64,000 nucleotides of DNA from Chryseobacterium camelliae (lineage in GTDB: Bacteria > Bacteroidota > Bacteroidia > Flavobacteriales > Weeksellaceae): contig NZ_CP115859.1 in the NCBI RefSeq assembly GCF_027920545.1, positions 2,635,001-2,699,000 of the forward strand. Reading direction: 5' to 3'. A program made the translations under genes and the position numbers. Numbering within the stretch: position 1 is the stretch's first letter; the number at the start of each line of letters is the position of its first letter. The notes under the pieces were generated by a model, which saw only the letters and a program-made list of their open reading frames with translations, had not been told where the DNA came from and did not search any database. Below are positions 44,231 through 52,814 of the stretch, one piece after another.

Positions 44231-45061
44231 TTGAAAAATAAAAAACCAGACTATTCGCATCTTTCATCCGGCCAGCCTATTGGTATTTTCGATAGTGGTG
44301 TAGGAGGTTTGACGGTAGCTAAAGAGATAAAAAGGCTTCTTCCTCATGAAGATTTAATTTATTTTGGAGATACAAAACATCTTCCTTATGGTGAAAAATC
44401 CAGAGAGGCCATCATTGAGTATTCTACGAAGATTACCAATTTTTTGTTGGAACAGAATTGTAAAGCGATTGTAATTGCATGTAATACCGCTACTGCAAAT
44501 GCTTTAAATGAGGTGATGGAATCCGTTGCAGGCAGAGTTCCTGTAATTGATGTGATCAATCCTGTTGCTGAAAAAGTGTCGTATGAAATTCACAACAATG
44601 TAGGAGTTATTGCGACTAAAGCGACCGTAAACTCAGGATTATACAAAAAAAGTATCCGTAAACATAATAAGTGGATTAAAGTAGATGAACTGGCAACACC
44701 GTTATTGGTTCCTGCCATTGAAGAAGGTTTTAAAAATCATCCGATTACCCATGCGATTATTTATAATTATTTAAGTAATAGTAAGTTAAAGAATATTGAG
44801 ACCCTGATTTTAGGATGTACCCATTATCCTTTATTAATTGATGAAATCAAACAATATTATGGAAATCGTGTCCGGGTAATTGATTCTCCGAATATCGTAG
44901 CGAATCATTTAAAAATCATTTTAGATAAATACAGTCTTTTAAATGAGAATAATCCGAAGCCGAATTACCATTTTTACCTTTCAGATTTAACGAAAAACTT
45001 CGAAAAAATCTCAAAAAAGTTCTTCGGGAAAACAATTGACTTAGAGCTAAAAGTATTATAA
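44231..45061 (+). CDS. murI: glutamate racemase
   Basis: 276 residues. TTG is the only plausible start. IGIFDSGVGGLTVAKEIKR opens; catalytic Cys residues are in VIACNTATANAL and LILGCTHYPLLIDE. Supplies D-glutamate for peptidoglycan. Rightward between DUF4139 and convergent rsmD, with its own terminator. Confidence 0.95.
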   Translation: MKNKKPDYSHLSSGQPIGIFDSGVGGLTVAKEIKRLLPHEDLIYFGDTKHLPYGEKSREAIIEYSTKITNFLLEQNCKAIVIACNTATANALNEVMESVAGRVPVIDVINPVAEKVSYEIHNNVGVIATKATVNSGLYKKSIRKHNKWIKVDELATPLLVPAIEEGFKNHPITHAIIYNYLSNSKLKNIETLILGCTHYPLLIDEIKQYYGNRVRVIDSPNIVANHLKIILDKYSLLNENNPKPNYHFYLSDLTKNFEKISKKFFGKTIDLELKVL

Positions 45062-45065
45062 CAAT

Positions 45066-45096
45066 AAAAGCTGTTTCTAAATGAAACAGCTTTTTT
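45066..45096 (+). terminator. terminator of murI
   Basis: AAAAGCTGTTTC and GAAACAGCTTTT pair over a 5-base loop, then Ts. Confidence 0.78.
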
Positions 45097-45120
45097 ATTG
45101 TGCAATGAATGTAAAACTCA

Positions 45121-45699
45121 TTATTCTGTTGGTTCTGTATTGATTTCTTTATTCGGTTCAAAAAAACTGAAACTCACGTTTCCGTACTTTCTGGTATCGA
45201 TTAAATTGGGATGGTCAAATTTCATTCGGCTTTGATGCTCTACGATCAGGATTCCGTTTTCCTTTAAATATTTATTGTTGAGCACTAAAGAAACCAATTC
45301 GTGGTATTTTTTTTCTTCCATTTCGAAAGGAGCATCAGAAAATACAATTTCAAATGATTTTTTATTTCTGAACTTTTTCAGCCAGTCAAAAACATCACCT
45401 CTCTGAACATTTACCTGTGAACTAAATCCGAGCTCAGAAGCCGTAGAATTCAGGAAACTGGTGTGCTTCGGATTCATTTCTACAGAAGTGATGTCAGCAC
45501 AACCTCTGGAAGCAAATTCAAAGCTTATAGAGCCAATTCCTGCAAACAAATCAAGTACAGCAATCGACTGCATATCGTAGGTGTTTTCCAAAATGCTGAA
45601 GAGCGCTTCTTTTGCAAAATCTGTTGTCGGTCTTACATCAAAATTTTTGGGAGCGGCTATTTTTTTGGCTTTCCATTTGCCTGAAATAATTCTGTACAT
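45121..45699 (-). CDS. rsmD: RsmD-family 16S rRNA (guanine-N2) methyltransferase
   Basis: 192 residues. MYRIISGKWKAKKI and VRPTTDFAKEALFSIL are the RsmD N-terminus; VLDLFAGIGSISFEFASRGC binds SAM; the catalytic N/DPPY motif reads SDAPFE (residues about 123-128), so the first Pro is Ala. Modifies G966 in E. coli numbering. Last gene of a leftward run (Smr, DUF3822) common in Flavobacteriia. Confidence 0.88.
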   Translation of the reverse strand: MYRIISGKWKAKKIAAPKNFDVRPTTDFAKEALFSILENTYDMQSIAVLDLFAGIGSISFEFASRGCADITSVEMNPKHTSFLNSTASELGFSSQVNVQRGDVFDWLKKFRNKKSFEIVFSDAPFEMEEKKYHELVSLVLNNKYLKENGILIVEHQSRMKFDHPNLIDTRKYGNVSFSFFEPNKEINTEPTE

Positions 45700-45771
45700 A
45701 TATGTTAGGTTTTAGATTGAAGGTAATAGATTGCAGCTAAGAACTAATGCTTGTAATCTGCGACCTGCAAC

Positions 45772-46488
45772 CTAATTAAGTATAAAATTTTTATTAGGAA
45801 TATTATCAAATACAATTTTCAGATTCTTTACAAATTTTTGCAGCTCTGAAATAAAGGTTTCGTTTTCTGTAGTTTCACCATAGGCAAAGAAGCTGGTTTC
45901 ATTAATTCCAAAACCGATTTTGCTTAACGTGAACATTACAAAATAAAGAAAATCCACTTCTGAATTGACATCCAGATTATTATATAAGATAATTTTTTTA
46001 TTATCGATGGCAAAAAACTCACACTGATTGTGATATAAATTGATGTGAATCTCTTTATTGTTTTTATTATGAATCGAGTTTAAAAACTTTTCTCCGGAAA
46101 AATTGAAATGAACAGGAATGTCCAGACTCTTTATTTTTTGATAAAAATCCTTCGGAAAAGTATAGTAAAACTGAACTTTGAATTTTTTGTTGACAGAAAG
46201 CATCAATTCTTCATTGTCCTTGTCTACGGGAGCATTGAAAGCAATTAAATCGAAGCCCGTTTCATGTTCGGAAAAACCTTCCGGCATCAAAGTAAAATGA
46301 TTCAGTGCTGAAATTACCTGAATTTCATCAAATTTTTGTCTGTTCAATACTTCATCCAGTTTTTGTGAGATGAAATGTTCCGGAGTTTCCTCGTCTACGA
46401 AATAAGACTGTTCCTCCACAATGCTTCTATTTTTAGCAATCTGAAAGATCAATCCGTCTTTGGTAAAAAGTAAATTAAGTACGTTCAT
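45772..46488 (-). CDS. DUF3822-family protein
   Basis: 238 residues, soluble, no signal. Possibly a divergent actin-like (ASKHA) fold, as predicted for the family: ISALNHFTLMPEGFSEHE, LIAFNAPVDKDN, INLYHNQCEFFAIDNKKIILYNNL. Precedes rsmD by 72 bp, an arrangement I associate with Flavobacteriia. Function unknown. Confidence 0.82.
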   Translation of the reverse strand: MNVLNLLFTKDGLIFQIAKNRSIVEEQSYFVDEETPEHFISQKLDEVLNRQKFDEIQVISALNHFTLMPEGFSEHETGFDLIAFNAPVDKDNEELMLSVNKKFKVQFYYTFPKDFYQKIKSLDIPVHFNFSGEKFLNSIHNKNNKEIHINLYHNQCEFFAIDNKKIILYNNLDVNSEVDFLYFVMFTLSKIGFGINETSFFAYGETTENETFISELQKFVKNLKIVFDNIPNKNFILN

Positions 46489-46506
46489 ATTTCAATTCCT
46501 GCAAAT

Positions 46507-47001
46507 TTAGTGAAATTCTATCATTACTGCACCCGATTGATGATGAAGTATTTCCTTATTGTAAAAATCGAGATTCGTCTGATTTTCCAATACATTAAAA
46601 ACCATTCTTTGAAGCGTTCCGTCACCTATTCCGTGCACAATTTCAAGCCTTTTCAGGTTATGTGTTCTGCAAAACTCCAGGGTTTCCAGCAATTTTTCCT
46701 TTTGAATGAACAGCCTTTCAAAACTATCATAATCATTAGGATTTTCAACCAAATTATGAAAATGCAGATCCAAAACCAAATGATTTTTCTGATGTCCCTT
46801 TGAAACTATTTTTTTCGGTTCGGCTTTTTTCTCCACTTTAATGTTTTTATAGAAATCCGAAATTTTGGGAACCAGTTTTTCTTCCGGATATTGATGCGTA
46901 AAACCGTATTCATCCTTAAAAACCACAAGAGTTCCTTTCACAGAAGTTACAACCCCGCTTAAATCTTCATCAACCACCGAAACTTTGTCTCCAATCTTCA
47001 T
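46507..47001 (-). CDS. Smr-domain protein
   Basis: 164 residues. N-terminal KOW-like/DUF2027-type strand segment (MKIGDKVSVVDEDLSGVVTSVKG) and C-terminal Smr domain (about 75-164): LVLDLHFHNLVENPND, RLEIVHGIGDGTLQRMV, HHQSGAVMIEFH. The LDLH and HGxGxGxL motifs are the Smr nuclease signatures. MutS2-like mismatch or RNA cleavage role inferred; it lacks MutS2's ATPase. Confidence 0.85.
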   Translation of the reverse strand: MKIGDKVSVVDEDLSGVVTSVKGTLVVFKDEYGFTHQYPEEKLVPKISDFYKNIKVEKKAEPKKIVSKGHQKNHLVLDLHFHNLVENPNDYDSFERLFIQKEKLLETLEFCRTHNLKRLEIVHGIGDGTLQRMVFNVLENQTNLDFYNKEILHHQSGAVMIEFH

Positions 47002-47013
47002 TTTTCTTACATT

Positions 47014-47508
47014 TTATTTAGGTCCCAATTCAATGATTTCCAGATCTTTTATTTCAGTATCATGAATCGTAAAGCGCATCATGGTTCTTGTTTTATGCCA
47101 ACCTTGCTTTCCGCAGGCTCCCGGATTCAGATGAAGCAAATTGTTCTTTTGATCAAACATCGCCTTCAAAATATGAGAGTGCCCTGAAATAAATAACTTC
47201 GGCGCTTTTTCAGAAATTTCTTGTTTGGCTAAAGGTGTGTATTTTCCGGGATAACCGCCGATGTGCATCATCAGAACTTCTACATTTTCACAGAAAAAAC
47301 GATTGACTTCCGGAAATTCAGAACGGATCTTTGCATTGTCAATATTCCCGTAAACTCCTTTTAAGGGCTTAATTTTTTCAAGCTGCTCAATAACTTCCAT
47401 ACTTCCGAAATCCCCACCATGCCAAATTTCGTCAGCCTGTCGGGCATATTCTAAAATTCGGTCATCAATATAAGAGTGAGAGTCGGAAAGAAGAAGGATT
47501 TTAGTCAT
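47014..47508 (-). CDS. YfcE/MJ0936-type metallophosphoesterase
   Basis: 164 residues, calcineurin-like: LLLSDSHSYIDDRI (SDSH), WHGGDFGSME (GGD), GVYGNIDN (GNxD), LMMHIGG, FISGHSHILK (GHSH), LHLNPGACG. All metal ligands present. Substrate unknown; relatives cleave phosphodiesters. Overlaps the upstream gene's stop by one base (TAATG). Confidence 0.92.
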   Translation of the reverse strand: MTKILLLSDSHSYIDDRILEYARQADEIWHGGDFGSMEVIEQLEKIKPLKGVYGNIDNAKIRSEFPEVNRFFCENVEVLMMHIGGYPGKYTPLAKQEISEKAPKLFISGHSHILKAMFDQKNNLLHLNPGACGKQGWHKTRTMMRFTIHDTEIKDLEIIELGPK

Positions 47509-47957
47509 TATCTAAAAGTTCTTTCAGTAATATTTTCGTCGTATTTTTCTTTGAAAATCTGTACTCTGTCAGGATTCAGTTCACCTTCATTGTTGATTAC
47601 TCTTTCTTTTAATAACCATTTTACCATCTTTTCCATTCCTTTTCTGGAATTCATGAAGTTGGCAATTTTTGTAAAATCCTTAGACTCTACTTTTGTTTTT
47701 TCAGTTAAAAAATTTAAAATGTAATAATCATCATCCAAATATATAGGAGTTTCGTTATCCATGACCTTATACATCAAAATTTCCTCATCATCTTTCATCG
47801 TAAAGAATGAATACTGAGCAGCATTGATTTTTTCTGCCTTCAGAATTTGTTTACCGTCAAGCAAAACCTTATCATCTTTAATGACAACTTCCTGAGAAAA
47901 ATAGAAGTTGAAGTTTACCATGAATAAAAAGACAGTCAGTAATTTTTTTAGTGTCAT
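47508..47957 (-). CDS. secreted protein of unknown function
   Basis: 149 residues. Signal peptide MTLKKLLTVFLFMVNFNFYFSQ. The mature domain is small and mixed alpha/beta (VVIKDDKVLLDGKQILKAEK, YSFFTMKDDEEILMYKVM). No family recognised. First gene in the leftward run to rsmD. Confidence 0.75.
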   Translation of the reverse strand: MTLKKLLTVFLFMVNFNFYFSQEVVIKDDKVLLDGKQILKAEKINAAQYSFFTMKDDEEILMYKVMDNETPIYLDDDYYILNFLTEKTKVESKDFTKIANFMNSRKGMEKMVKWLLKERVINNEGELNPDRVQIFKEKYDENITERTFR

Positions 47958-48037
47958 TTTTTTGTATTAAAATTTTTGCAAATATAGTTGTTAAATAAAA
48001 ATAGTAATATTTAGTAAATTTGAAAAAAATTAAAATA

Positions 48038-49582
48038 ATGAAGAAGAAACTTTCTTTTTTCCTTTTTCTTTTAACGGTTGGAATTGCAAACGCACAGGTT
48101 GAAGAAAAAAAACTGGATGAATTGGTCCAAAATACGCTAAAGACTTTTGATGTTCCGGGAATGTCTGTTGGAATCATCAAAGACGGAAAAGTTATTTATT
48201 CAAAAGGATTCGGAGTACGTTCGTTGACGACGAAACAACCGATGGATGACAATACTTTGGTGGGAATTGCCTCCAATTCAAAAGGTTTTACCTGTACGGC
48301 ACTCGCTATTTTGGCAGATGAAGGAAAATTGAATTGGGATGATAAAGTTTCAAAATATATCCCCGAATTTCAAATGTATGATCCCTATGTTTCACAGAAT
48401 GTTACGATTAAAGATCTGGTCACTCACAGGGCAGGATTAGGGTTGGGACAGGGAGATTTGATGTTTTTTCCGGAAGGAGGAAATTTAACGGTAAATGATA
48501 TTGTTCACAATGTGAGATACCTAAAACCTGAAAATCCTTTCAGAACAACGTTGGATTACAATAATATCATGTTCATTGTTGCCGGAGAAGTGATTCACAG
48601 GGTTTCCGGATTAAGCTGGGCTGAATTTATTGAACAAAAAATTATGAAGCCTGTAGGAATGACTTCAAGTTTCGGGAGCTACAACAGGGCAAAAACGGTG
48701 ACCAATAAAATTGATGCGCATGCTCCGGTAGACGGAAAAGCAATTGCAGTTCCTCATGACTGGAACGAAACGGCGAATGCTGCAGGTGGAATTATGAGCA
48801 ATATCAAAGATATGACACTTTGGGCGGAGTGCTTGTTGAATAATTTTACAACCAAAGACGGTAAAAAATTAGTTTCGGATAAAAATGTTCAGCAGCTGTG
48901 GAATTTACAGATTCCAAGTGGAGTAGCTGCAAAAAATCCTTATGATACAAGTTTCTACGGGTATGGAATGGGATGGTTCTTAAGTGATGTTAAAGGTCAC
49001 AAGCAGGTTCAGCATACCGGCGGATTGATTGGGACAGTAACTCAGTTTACCTTAATTCCGGATATGAAATTAGGAATTGTGGTTTTGACCAATCAGCAAT
49101 CGGGTGCAGCTTTCAATACGATAACGAATACGGTTAAAGATTCTTATTTAGGAATTGCAGACAGAAACTGGCTGAAAACTTATGGAGACAGAATGAAAAA
49201 AATGGAAGAAGGTTTCAATAAGCAAAAGAAAGATGCGTTTGCTAAATCAGAAGCTTTCAAAAAAGATAAAAACCTGCAGCCGAAATCAGAGCAGATTATC
49301 GGAACGTATAACGACAGATGGTTCGGAGATGTGGAAATTGCACAACAAGGAAATACCTACAGAATCTTATGTAAAAACTCACCAAGACTGAAAGGAGAAT
49401 TATTACCATATTCTAATAATTCTTTTATCATCAAATGGGACGACAGAAGCTATGATGCTGATGCTTATATTATTTTTGATTATGATGAAACAGGAAAAGC
49501 TCAGTCTGCAAGATTGAAATCCATCTCTGATGTTACGGATTTCAGTTTCGATTTTGATGACTTGGATCTGAAAAGAAAATAA
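48038..49582 (+). CDS. class C beta-lactamase-fold serine hydrolase
   Basis: 514 residues from the ATG at 48038 that opens the signal peptide MKKKLSFFLFLLTVGIANAQ; an upstream TTG is rejected. SNSK (SxxK) in GIASNSKGFTC, YNN in DYNNIMF and HTG in QHTGG are the active-site triad motifs. A DUF3471-type lipocalin-like domain follows (about 400-514). It may be a DD-peptidase or esterase; nothing shows it to be a resistance enzyme. Confidence 0.9.
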   Translation: MKKKLSFFLFLLTVGIANAQVEEKKLDELVQNTLKTFDVPGMSVGIIKDGKVIYSKGFGVRSLTTKQPMDDNTLVGIASNSKGFTCTALAILADEGKLNWDDKVSKYIPEFQMYDPYVSQNVTIKDLVTHRAGLGLGQGDLMFFPEGGNLTVNDIVHNVRYLKPENPFRTTLDYNNIMFIVAGEVIHRVSGLSWAEFIEQKIMKPVGMTSSFGSYNRAKTVTNKIDAHAPVDGKAIAVPHDWNETANAAGGIMSNIKDMTLWAECLLNNFTTKDGKKLVSDKNVQQLWNLQIPSGVAAKNPYDTSFYGYGMGWFLSDVKGHKQVQHTGGLIGTVTQFTLIPDMKLGIVVLTNQQSGAAFNTITNTVKDSYLGIADRNWLKTYGDRMKKMEEGFNKQKKDAFAKSEAFKKDKNLQPKSEQIIGTYNDRWFGDVEIAQQGNTYRILCKNSPRLKGELLPYSNNSFIIKWDDRSYDADAYIIFDYDETGKAQSARLKSISDVTDFSFDFDDLDLKRK

Positions 49583-49586
49583 AGCG

Positions 49587-49617
49587 AAAAGCTCCAACGA
49601 TTGTTGGAGCTTTTTTT
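49587..49617 (+). terminator. terminator of the serine hydrolase gene
   Basis: AAAAGCTCCAAC with GTTGGAGC, four-base loop, then seven Ts. Confidence 0.85.
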
Positions 49618-49636
49618 ATACAATTAATGTTTTGCT

Positions 49637-50113
49637 TTAAATCTTTCCAGGCTCATAAAAAAATAAAAGCTTTTTGTTGGCACCATCAAAATCGGCCCAG
49701 GAATCACAATCTATTTCAAAACCTGCGACACCACAGGTAGGAAAGTGGAAAATATCTTCGGAAATAGAATTGGCAAAATTAGAGATTCCGTTATTGTGAG
49801 AAAAAAAAGCTACAGAATCATGACTATTATCTAAATCATAAATCACAGACTCAAAATTTCTTTCCGAAGGATTGTACAATTTCTCATCGGTGTTAAAATT
49901 AAGCTGATAGGTCTGGTTGAAAATCTTACATGTATTCAATGCTCGTACTGCAGGGCTTGATACCAGATAATCTATGGAAATATGATTGTCTTTTAGAAAT
50001 CTGGACATATTCATGGCGTCTTCCAATCCTTTATCTGCCAAAGGTCTGTCAAAATCCTCTGTTTCTTCCGGCCAGTCGCTCTTCGCATGTCTTACGAGTA
50101 TGATTTTCTTCAT
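49637..50113 (-). CDS. SixA-type histidine phosphatase
   Basis: 158 residues. LVRHAKSDW is the catalytic RHG-like site (RHAKSDW as in SixA), then RPLADKGLEDA, LVSSPAVRALNTC, FFSHNNGISNFANSI (His). SixA dephosphorylates phosphohistidine in some HPt domains; target unknown here. Divergent from ruvX. Confidence 0.9.
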   Translation of the reverse strand: MKKIILVRHAKSDWPEETEDFDRPLADKGLEDAMNMSRFLKDNHISIDYLVSSPAVRALNTCKIFNQTYQLNFNTDEKLYNPSERNFESVIYDLDNSHDSVAFFSHNNGISNFANSISEDIFHFPTCGVAGFEIDCDSWADFDGANKKLLFFYEPGKI

Positions 50114-50213
50114 AATTTAAGTAGTTTGGAAGATTAAAATTAAAAAAAAAATAATGGAATAAAACATGATTTATAAAAAAAACTGTGTTAGGAATAAAAT
50201 CATTAAAATTTAC

Positions 50214-50221
50214 TAAATTTG
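50214..50221 (+). promoter_or_regulatory. -7 element of ruvX-def
   Basis: TAAATTTG, only 7 bases before the ruvX ATG, implying a nearly leaderless mRNA. Confidence 0.45.
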
Positions 50222-50228
50222 CAGACTT

Positions 50229-50645
50229 ATGGGACAAATCCTTGCAATAGACTACGGAAAGGCTCGTTGTGGCATTGCTGCAACGGATGATATGCAGATT
50301 ATTGCGAGTGGTCTGGATACAATTCAAACGCCGGTTTTGATTGAATTTTTGAAAAAATATTTTAATGCAAACAAAGTAGATGAAGTGGTGATCGGACTCC
50401 CTGTAGATTTGAAAGGAAATATTTCCGAAGTGGAAACCGATATTTTAAAATTCATAGAAGTTTTTCAAAAAGAATTTCCGATGATTAAAGTAAACCGCTT
50501 CGATGAAAGATTTACATCCAAGATGGCTTCGTTTTTTATTTCGCAAAGCGGGAAAAGCAAAAAACAGAGGCAAGAAAAAGGATTAATAGATAAAGTAAGT
50601 GCAACCATCATATTGCAGAATTTTTTAGAACAAAGAACAAGATGA
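50229..50645 (+). CDS. ruvX: Holliday junction resolvase-like RuvX
   Basis: 138 residues, YqgF/RuvX RNase H fold: LAIDYGKARCGIAATD, VVIGLPVDLKGNIS, RFDERFTSKMAS and the C-terminal DKVSATIILQNFLE. Acts in pre-16S rRNA processing and possibly junction resolution. Overlaps def by 4 bp (ATGA), co-translated. Confidence 0.94.
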   Translation: MGQILAIDYGKARCGIAATDDMQIIASGLDTIQTPVLIEFLKKYFNANKVDEVVIGLPVDLKGNISEVETDILKFIEVFQKEFPMIKVNRFDERFTSKMASFFISQSGKSKKQRQEKGLIDKVSATIILQNFLEQRTR

Positions 50646-51214
50646 TTTTACCGATAAGAGCCTTTGGGGATCCTGTTTTGAGAAAAGTAGGTAAGGATAT
50701 AGATAAAGATTATCCCGAATTACAAGAGTTGATAGATAACATGTTTGAAACCATGTACAGTGCAAACGGGATTGGTCTGGCTGCACCGCAAATCGGACTG
50801 GATATTCGTTTGTTTGTAATTGACGTTACTCCTTTGGCAGAAGATGAAGATTATGAAGATATTAAGGATGAATTGGCAGAATTCAAAAAAGTTTTCATTA
50901 ATGCCAGAATCCTTGAAGAATCCGGTGAAGAATGGAAATTCAACGAAGGGTGTCTTTCAATTCCAGATGTAAGAGAGGATGTTAAAAGAAAAAGTACGAT
51001 CCTTATCGAATATTATGATGAAAATTTCGTTAAGCATACAGAAACTTTTTCCGATATTAGAGCCCGCGTAATTCAACATGAATATGATCATATAGAAGGT
51101 ACGTTGTTTACAGATCATTTAAGCGCTTTAAAAAAGAAATTGGTAAAAGGGAAGCTTACAAAAATTACTCAGGGTGATGTGAGCATCAGCTATAAAATGA
51201 GATTCCCAAAATAA
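50642..51214 (+). CDS. def: peptide deformylase
   Basis: 190 residues. GIGLAAPQIG, EGCLSIPDVRE and QHEYDHIEGTLF are motifs 1-3; the Cys and two His bind the metal. Removes N-formyl from nascent proteins. Follows ruvX with overlap and precedes the DUF5606 gene. Confidence 0.96.
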   Translation: MILPIRAFGDPVLRKVGKDIDKDYPELQELIDNMFETMYSANGIGLAAPQIGLDIRLFVIDVTPLAEDEDYEDIKDELAEFKKVFINARILEESGEEWKFNEGCLSIPDVREDVKRKSTILIEYYDENFVKHTETFSDIRARVIQHEYDHIEGTLFTDHLSALKKKLVKGKLTKITQGDVSISYKMRFPK

Positions 51215-51288
51215 TTTAAATTAAAAATTAAAAATAATAAACAGCAGAACGCTTTGAGCCGACTGCTATATTCACAAAAAATAAAATT

Positions 51289-51846
51289 ATGCAGTTAGAA
51301 AAAATAATTTCAATTTCCGGAAAACCAGGACTTTTTAAATTAGTTTCTCAATTAAGAAACGGATTTATTATTGAAGATGTTACCACTAAGAAAAAAGTAA
51401 GCATCGGTAATTCTAGCCAGGTAAGTTTGCTAGACAATATCGCAATGTTTACATTTGATAAAGAAGTTCCTTTGTTCGAAGTTTTTGAAAATATTGCTAA
51501 AAACTATGATTATAAAGAAGCGATTCCCCACAAATCAAACGATGCTGAATTGAAAGCTTTCATGACGGCTTCTCTTCCAAACTATGATACGGAAAGAGTG
51601 TATGCTTCTGATATCAAGAAACTGGCTCAGTGGTACAACATCCTTCAGAAAGCAGGATATATCACTCCAGATAGCTTTGTAAAAGCAGAGCCTGAAACGT
51701 TGGAAGGTGCACCTGCAGAAGAAGTAAGCATCGAGAAAGAAGCTCCTAAAAAAGCTCCAAAAGCAGAAAAACCTGCCGCTCCAAAAGTAAAAGCTACTTC
51801 TGCAGCTAAAGCAGCTCCAAAAAGTACACATACTAAAAAAGGATAA
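51289..51846 (+). CDS. DUF5606 protein with Ala/Lys-rich tail
   Basis: 185 residues. Globular part (1-140): LEKIISISGKPGLFKLVSQLRNGFIIEDV, LFEVFENIAKNY, VYASDIKKLAQWYNILQKAGYI. Tail (140-185) is Ala/Pro/Lys-rich, low complexity. Flavobacterial family of unknown role that commonly follows def, perhaps linked to translation. Confidence 0.85.
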   Translation: MQLEKIISISGKPGLFKLVSQLRNGFIIEDVTTKKKVSIGNSSQVSLLDNIAMFTFDKEVPLFEVFENIAKNYDYKEAIPHKSNDAELKAFMTASLPNYDTERVYASDIKKLAQWYNILQKAGYITPDSFVKAEPETLEGAPAEEVSIEKEAPKKAPKAEKPAAPKVKATSAAKAAPKSTHTKKG

Positions 51847-51870
51847 TTCAAGCTTTTGAATTTAAAATAT

Positions 51871-51899
51871 AAACCTTGTCAGGAATGGCGAGGTTTTTT
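51871..51899 (+). terminator. terminator of the DUF5606 gene
   Basis: AAACCT and AGGTTT pair over a long loop with a T-run; weaker than most in the window. Confidence 0.45.
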
Positions 51900-51929
51900 G
51901 TTTGTATTAAATGGTAAAACGACTGGTTG

Positions 51930-52005
51930 TGTCATTCTGACGAAGGAAGAATCTCTTTCAGGTATAATAGACAGTTCATTTCGCATTGCTCTATTCAGAA
52001 TGACA
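51930..52005. repeat. dispersed repeat, copy 2
   Basis: Terminal inverted repeats TGTCATTCTGA (51930-51940) and TCAGAATGACA (51995-52005). The left 25 bases match the copy at 31738 with one difference. It lies in the gap before mazG, just upstream of that gene's -7 box. Confidence 0.6.
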
Positions 52006-52016
52006 GAAACAATTCT

Positions 52017-52024
52017 TAAATTTG
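52017..52024 (+). promoter_or_regulatory. -7 element of mazG
   Basis: TAAATTTG, 22 bases before the ATG at 52047; rules out the TTG at 52032 as start. Confidence 0.5.
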
Positions 52025-52046
52025 TAAGACTTTGAATTCTCAATAT

Positions 52047-52814
52047 ATGAATACCAAACAGGAAAAACTGGAAGCTTTCGGAAGATTATTGGATATTATG
52101 GATGATCTGCGTGAAAAATGTCCGTGGGATCAGAAACAGACACTGGAATCATTGCGCCATTTAACCTTGGAAGAAACCTATGAGCTTTCAGATGCTATTT
52201 TGCAGAATGATTTACAGGAAATCAAAAAAGAATTGGGAGATGTATTGCTTCATCTGGTTTTTTATGCTAAAATCGGTTCAGAAAAAGAAAGTTTTGACAT
52301 TGCAGATGTTATCAATTCATTGAATGAAAAACTGATTTTCCGTCATCCCCATATTTACGGAGATGTAGAAGTAAAGGACGAGGAAGAAGTGAAGCAGAAT
52401 TGGGAGAAGCTGAAATTGAAAGAAGGAAACAAGTCTATTTTGGGAGGAGTGCCTAAAAGTCTGCCAAGTCTGGTTAAAGCTTACAGAATTCAGGATAAAG
52501 TAAAAGGAATCGGGTTTGAGTTTCACGATGCGGAGGATGCATGGAAAAAAGTAGACGAAGAAATTCAGGAGTTTCATGCAGAAACAGATCTTGATAAAAA
52601 AGAACAGGAGCTGGGAGATGTATTCTTCTCATTAATTAACTATGCACGAATTTCAGGGATCAATCCGGATTCAGCGTTAGAAAGAACCAATCTTAAATTT
52701 ATTTCAAGGTTTCAGAAAATGGAAAACCTGGCTTCTGAAGACAATTTAAAGCTTGCGGATATGTCGTTGGAAGAAATGGATGTTTTATGGGAAAAAGCTA
52801 AACTTTTACAATAA
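52047..52814 (+). CDS. mazG: MazG nucleoside triphosphate pyrophosphohydrolase
   Basis: 255 residues from ATG at 52047 (MNTKQEKLEAFGRLLDIM). Two MazG domains: CPWDQKQTLESLRHLTLEETYELSDAI with EExxE Mg site, and a second near ELGDVFFSLINYARISGI. Hydrolyses (d)NTPs, clearing noncanonical nucleotides. The FUSC gene starts directly after its stop. Confidence 0.94.
   Translation: MNTKQEKLEAFGRLLDIMDDLREKCPWDQKQTLESLRHLTLEETYELSDAILQNDLQEIKKELGDVLLHLVFYAKIGSEKESFDIADVINSLNEKLIFRHPHIYGDVEVKDEEEVKQNWEKLKLKEGNKSILGGVPKSLPSLVKAYRIQDKVKGIGFEFHDAEDAWKKVDEEIQEFHAETDLDKKEQELGDVFFSLINYARISGINPDSALERTNLKFISRFQKMENLASEDNLKLADMSLEEMDVLWEKAKLLQ

Noticed and set aside
45700..45771. Imperfect repeats around TGCAGC and CTGCAACC between rsmD and DUF3822
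   Set aside because: Weak, short and without symmetry; could be a remnant of dispersed repeats but not supported.
48038..49582. Beta-lactamase resistance gene
   Set aside because: Only the class C fold motifs are shared; the DUF3471 domain and sequence favour a peptidase or esterase-like enzyme.
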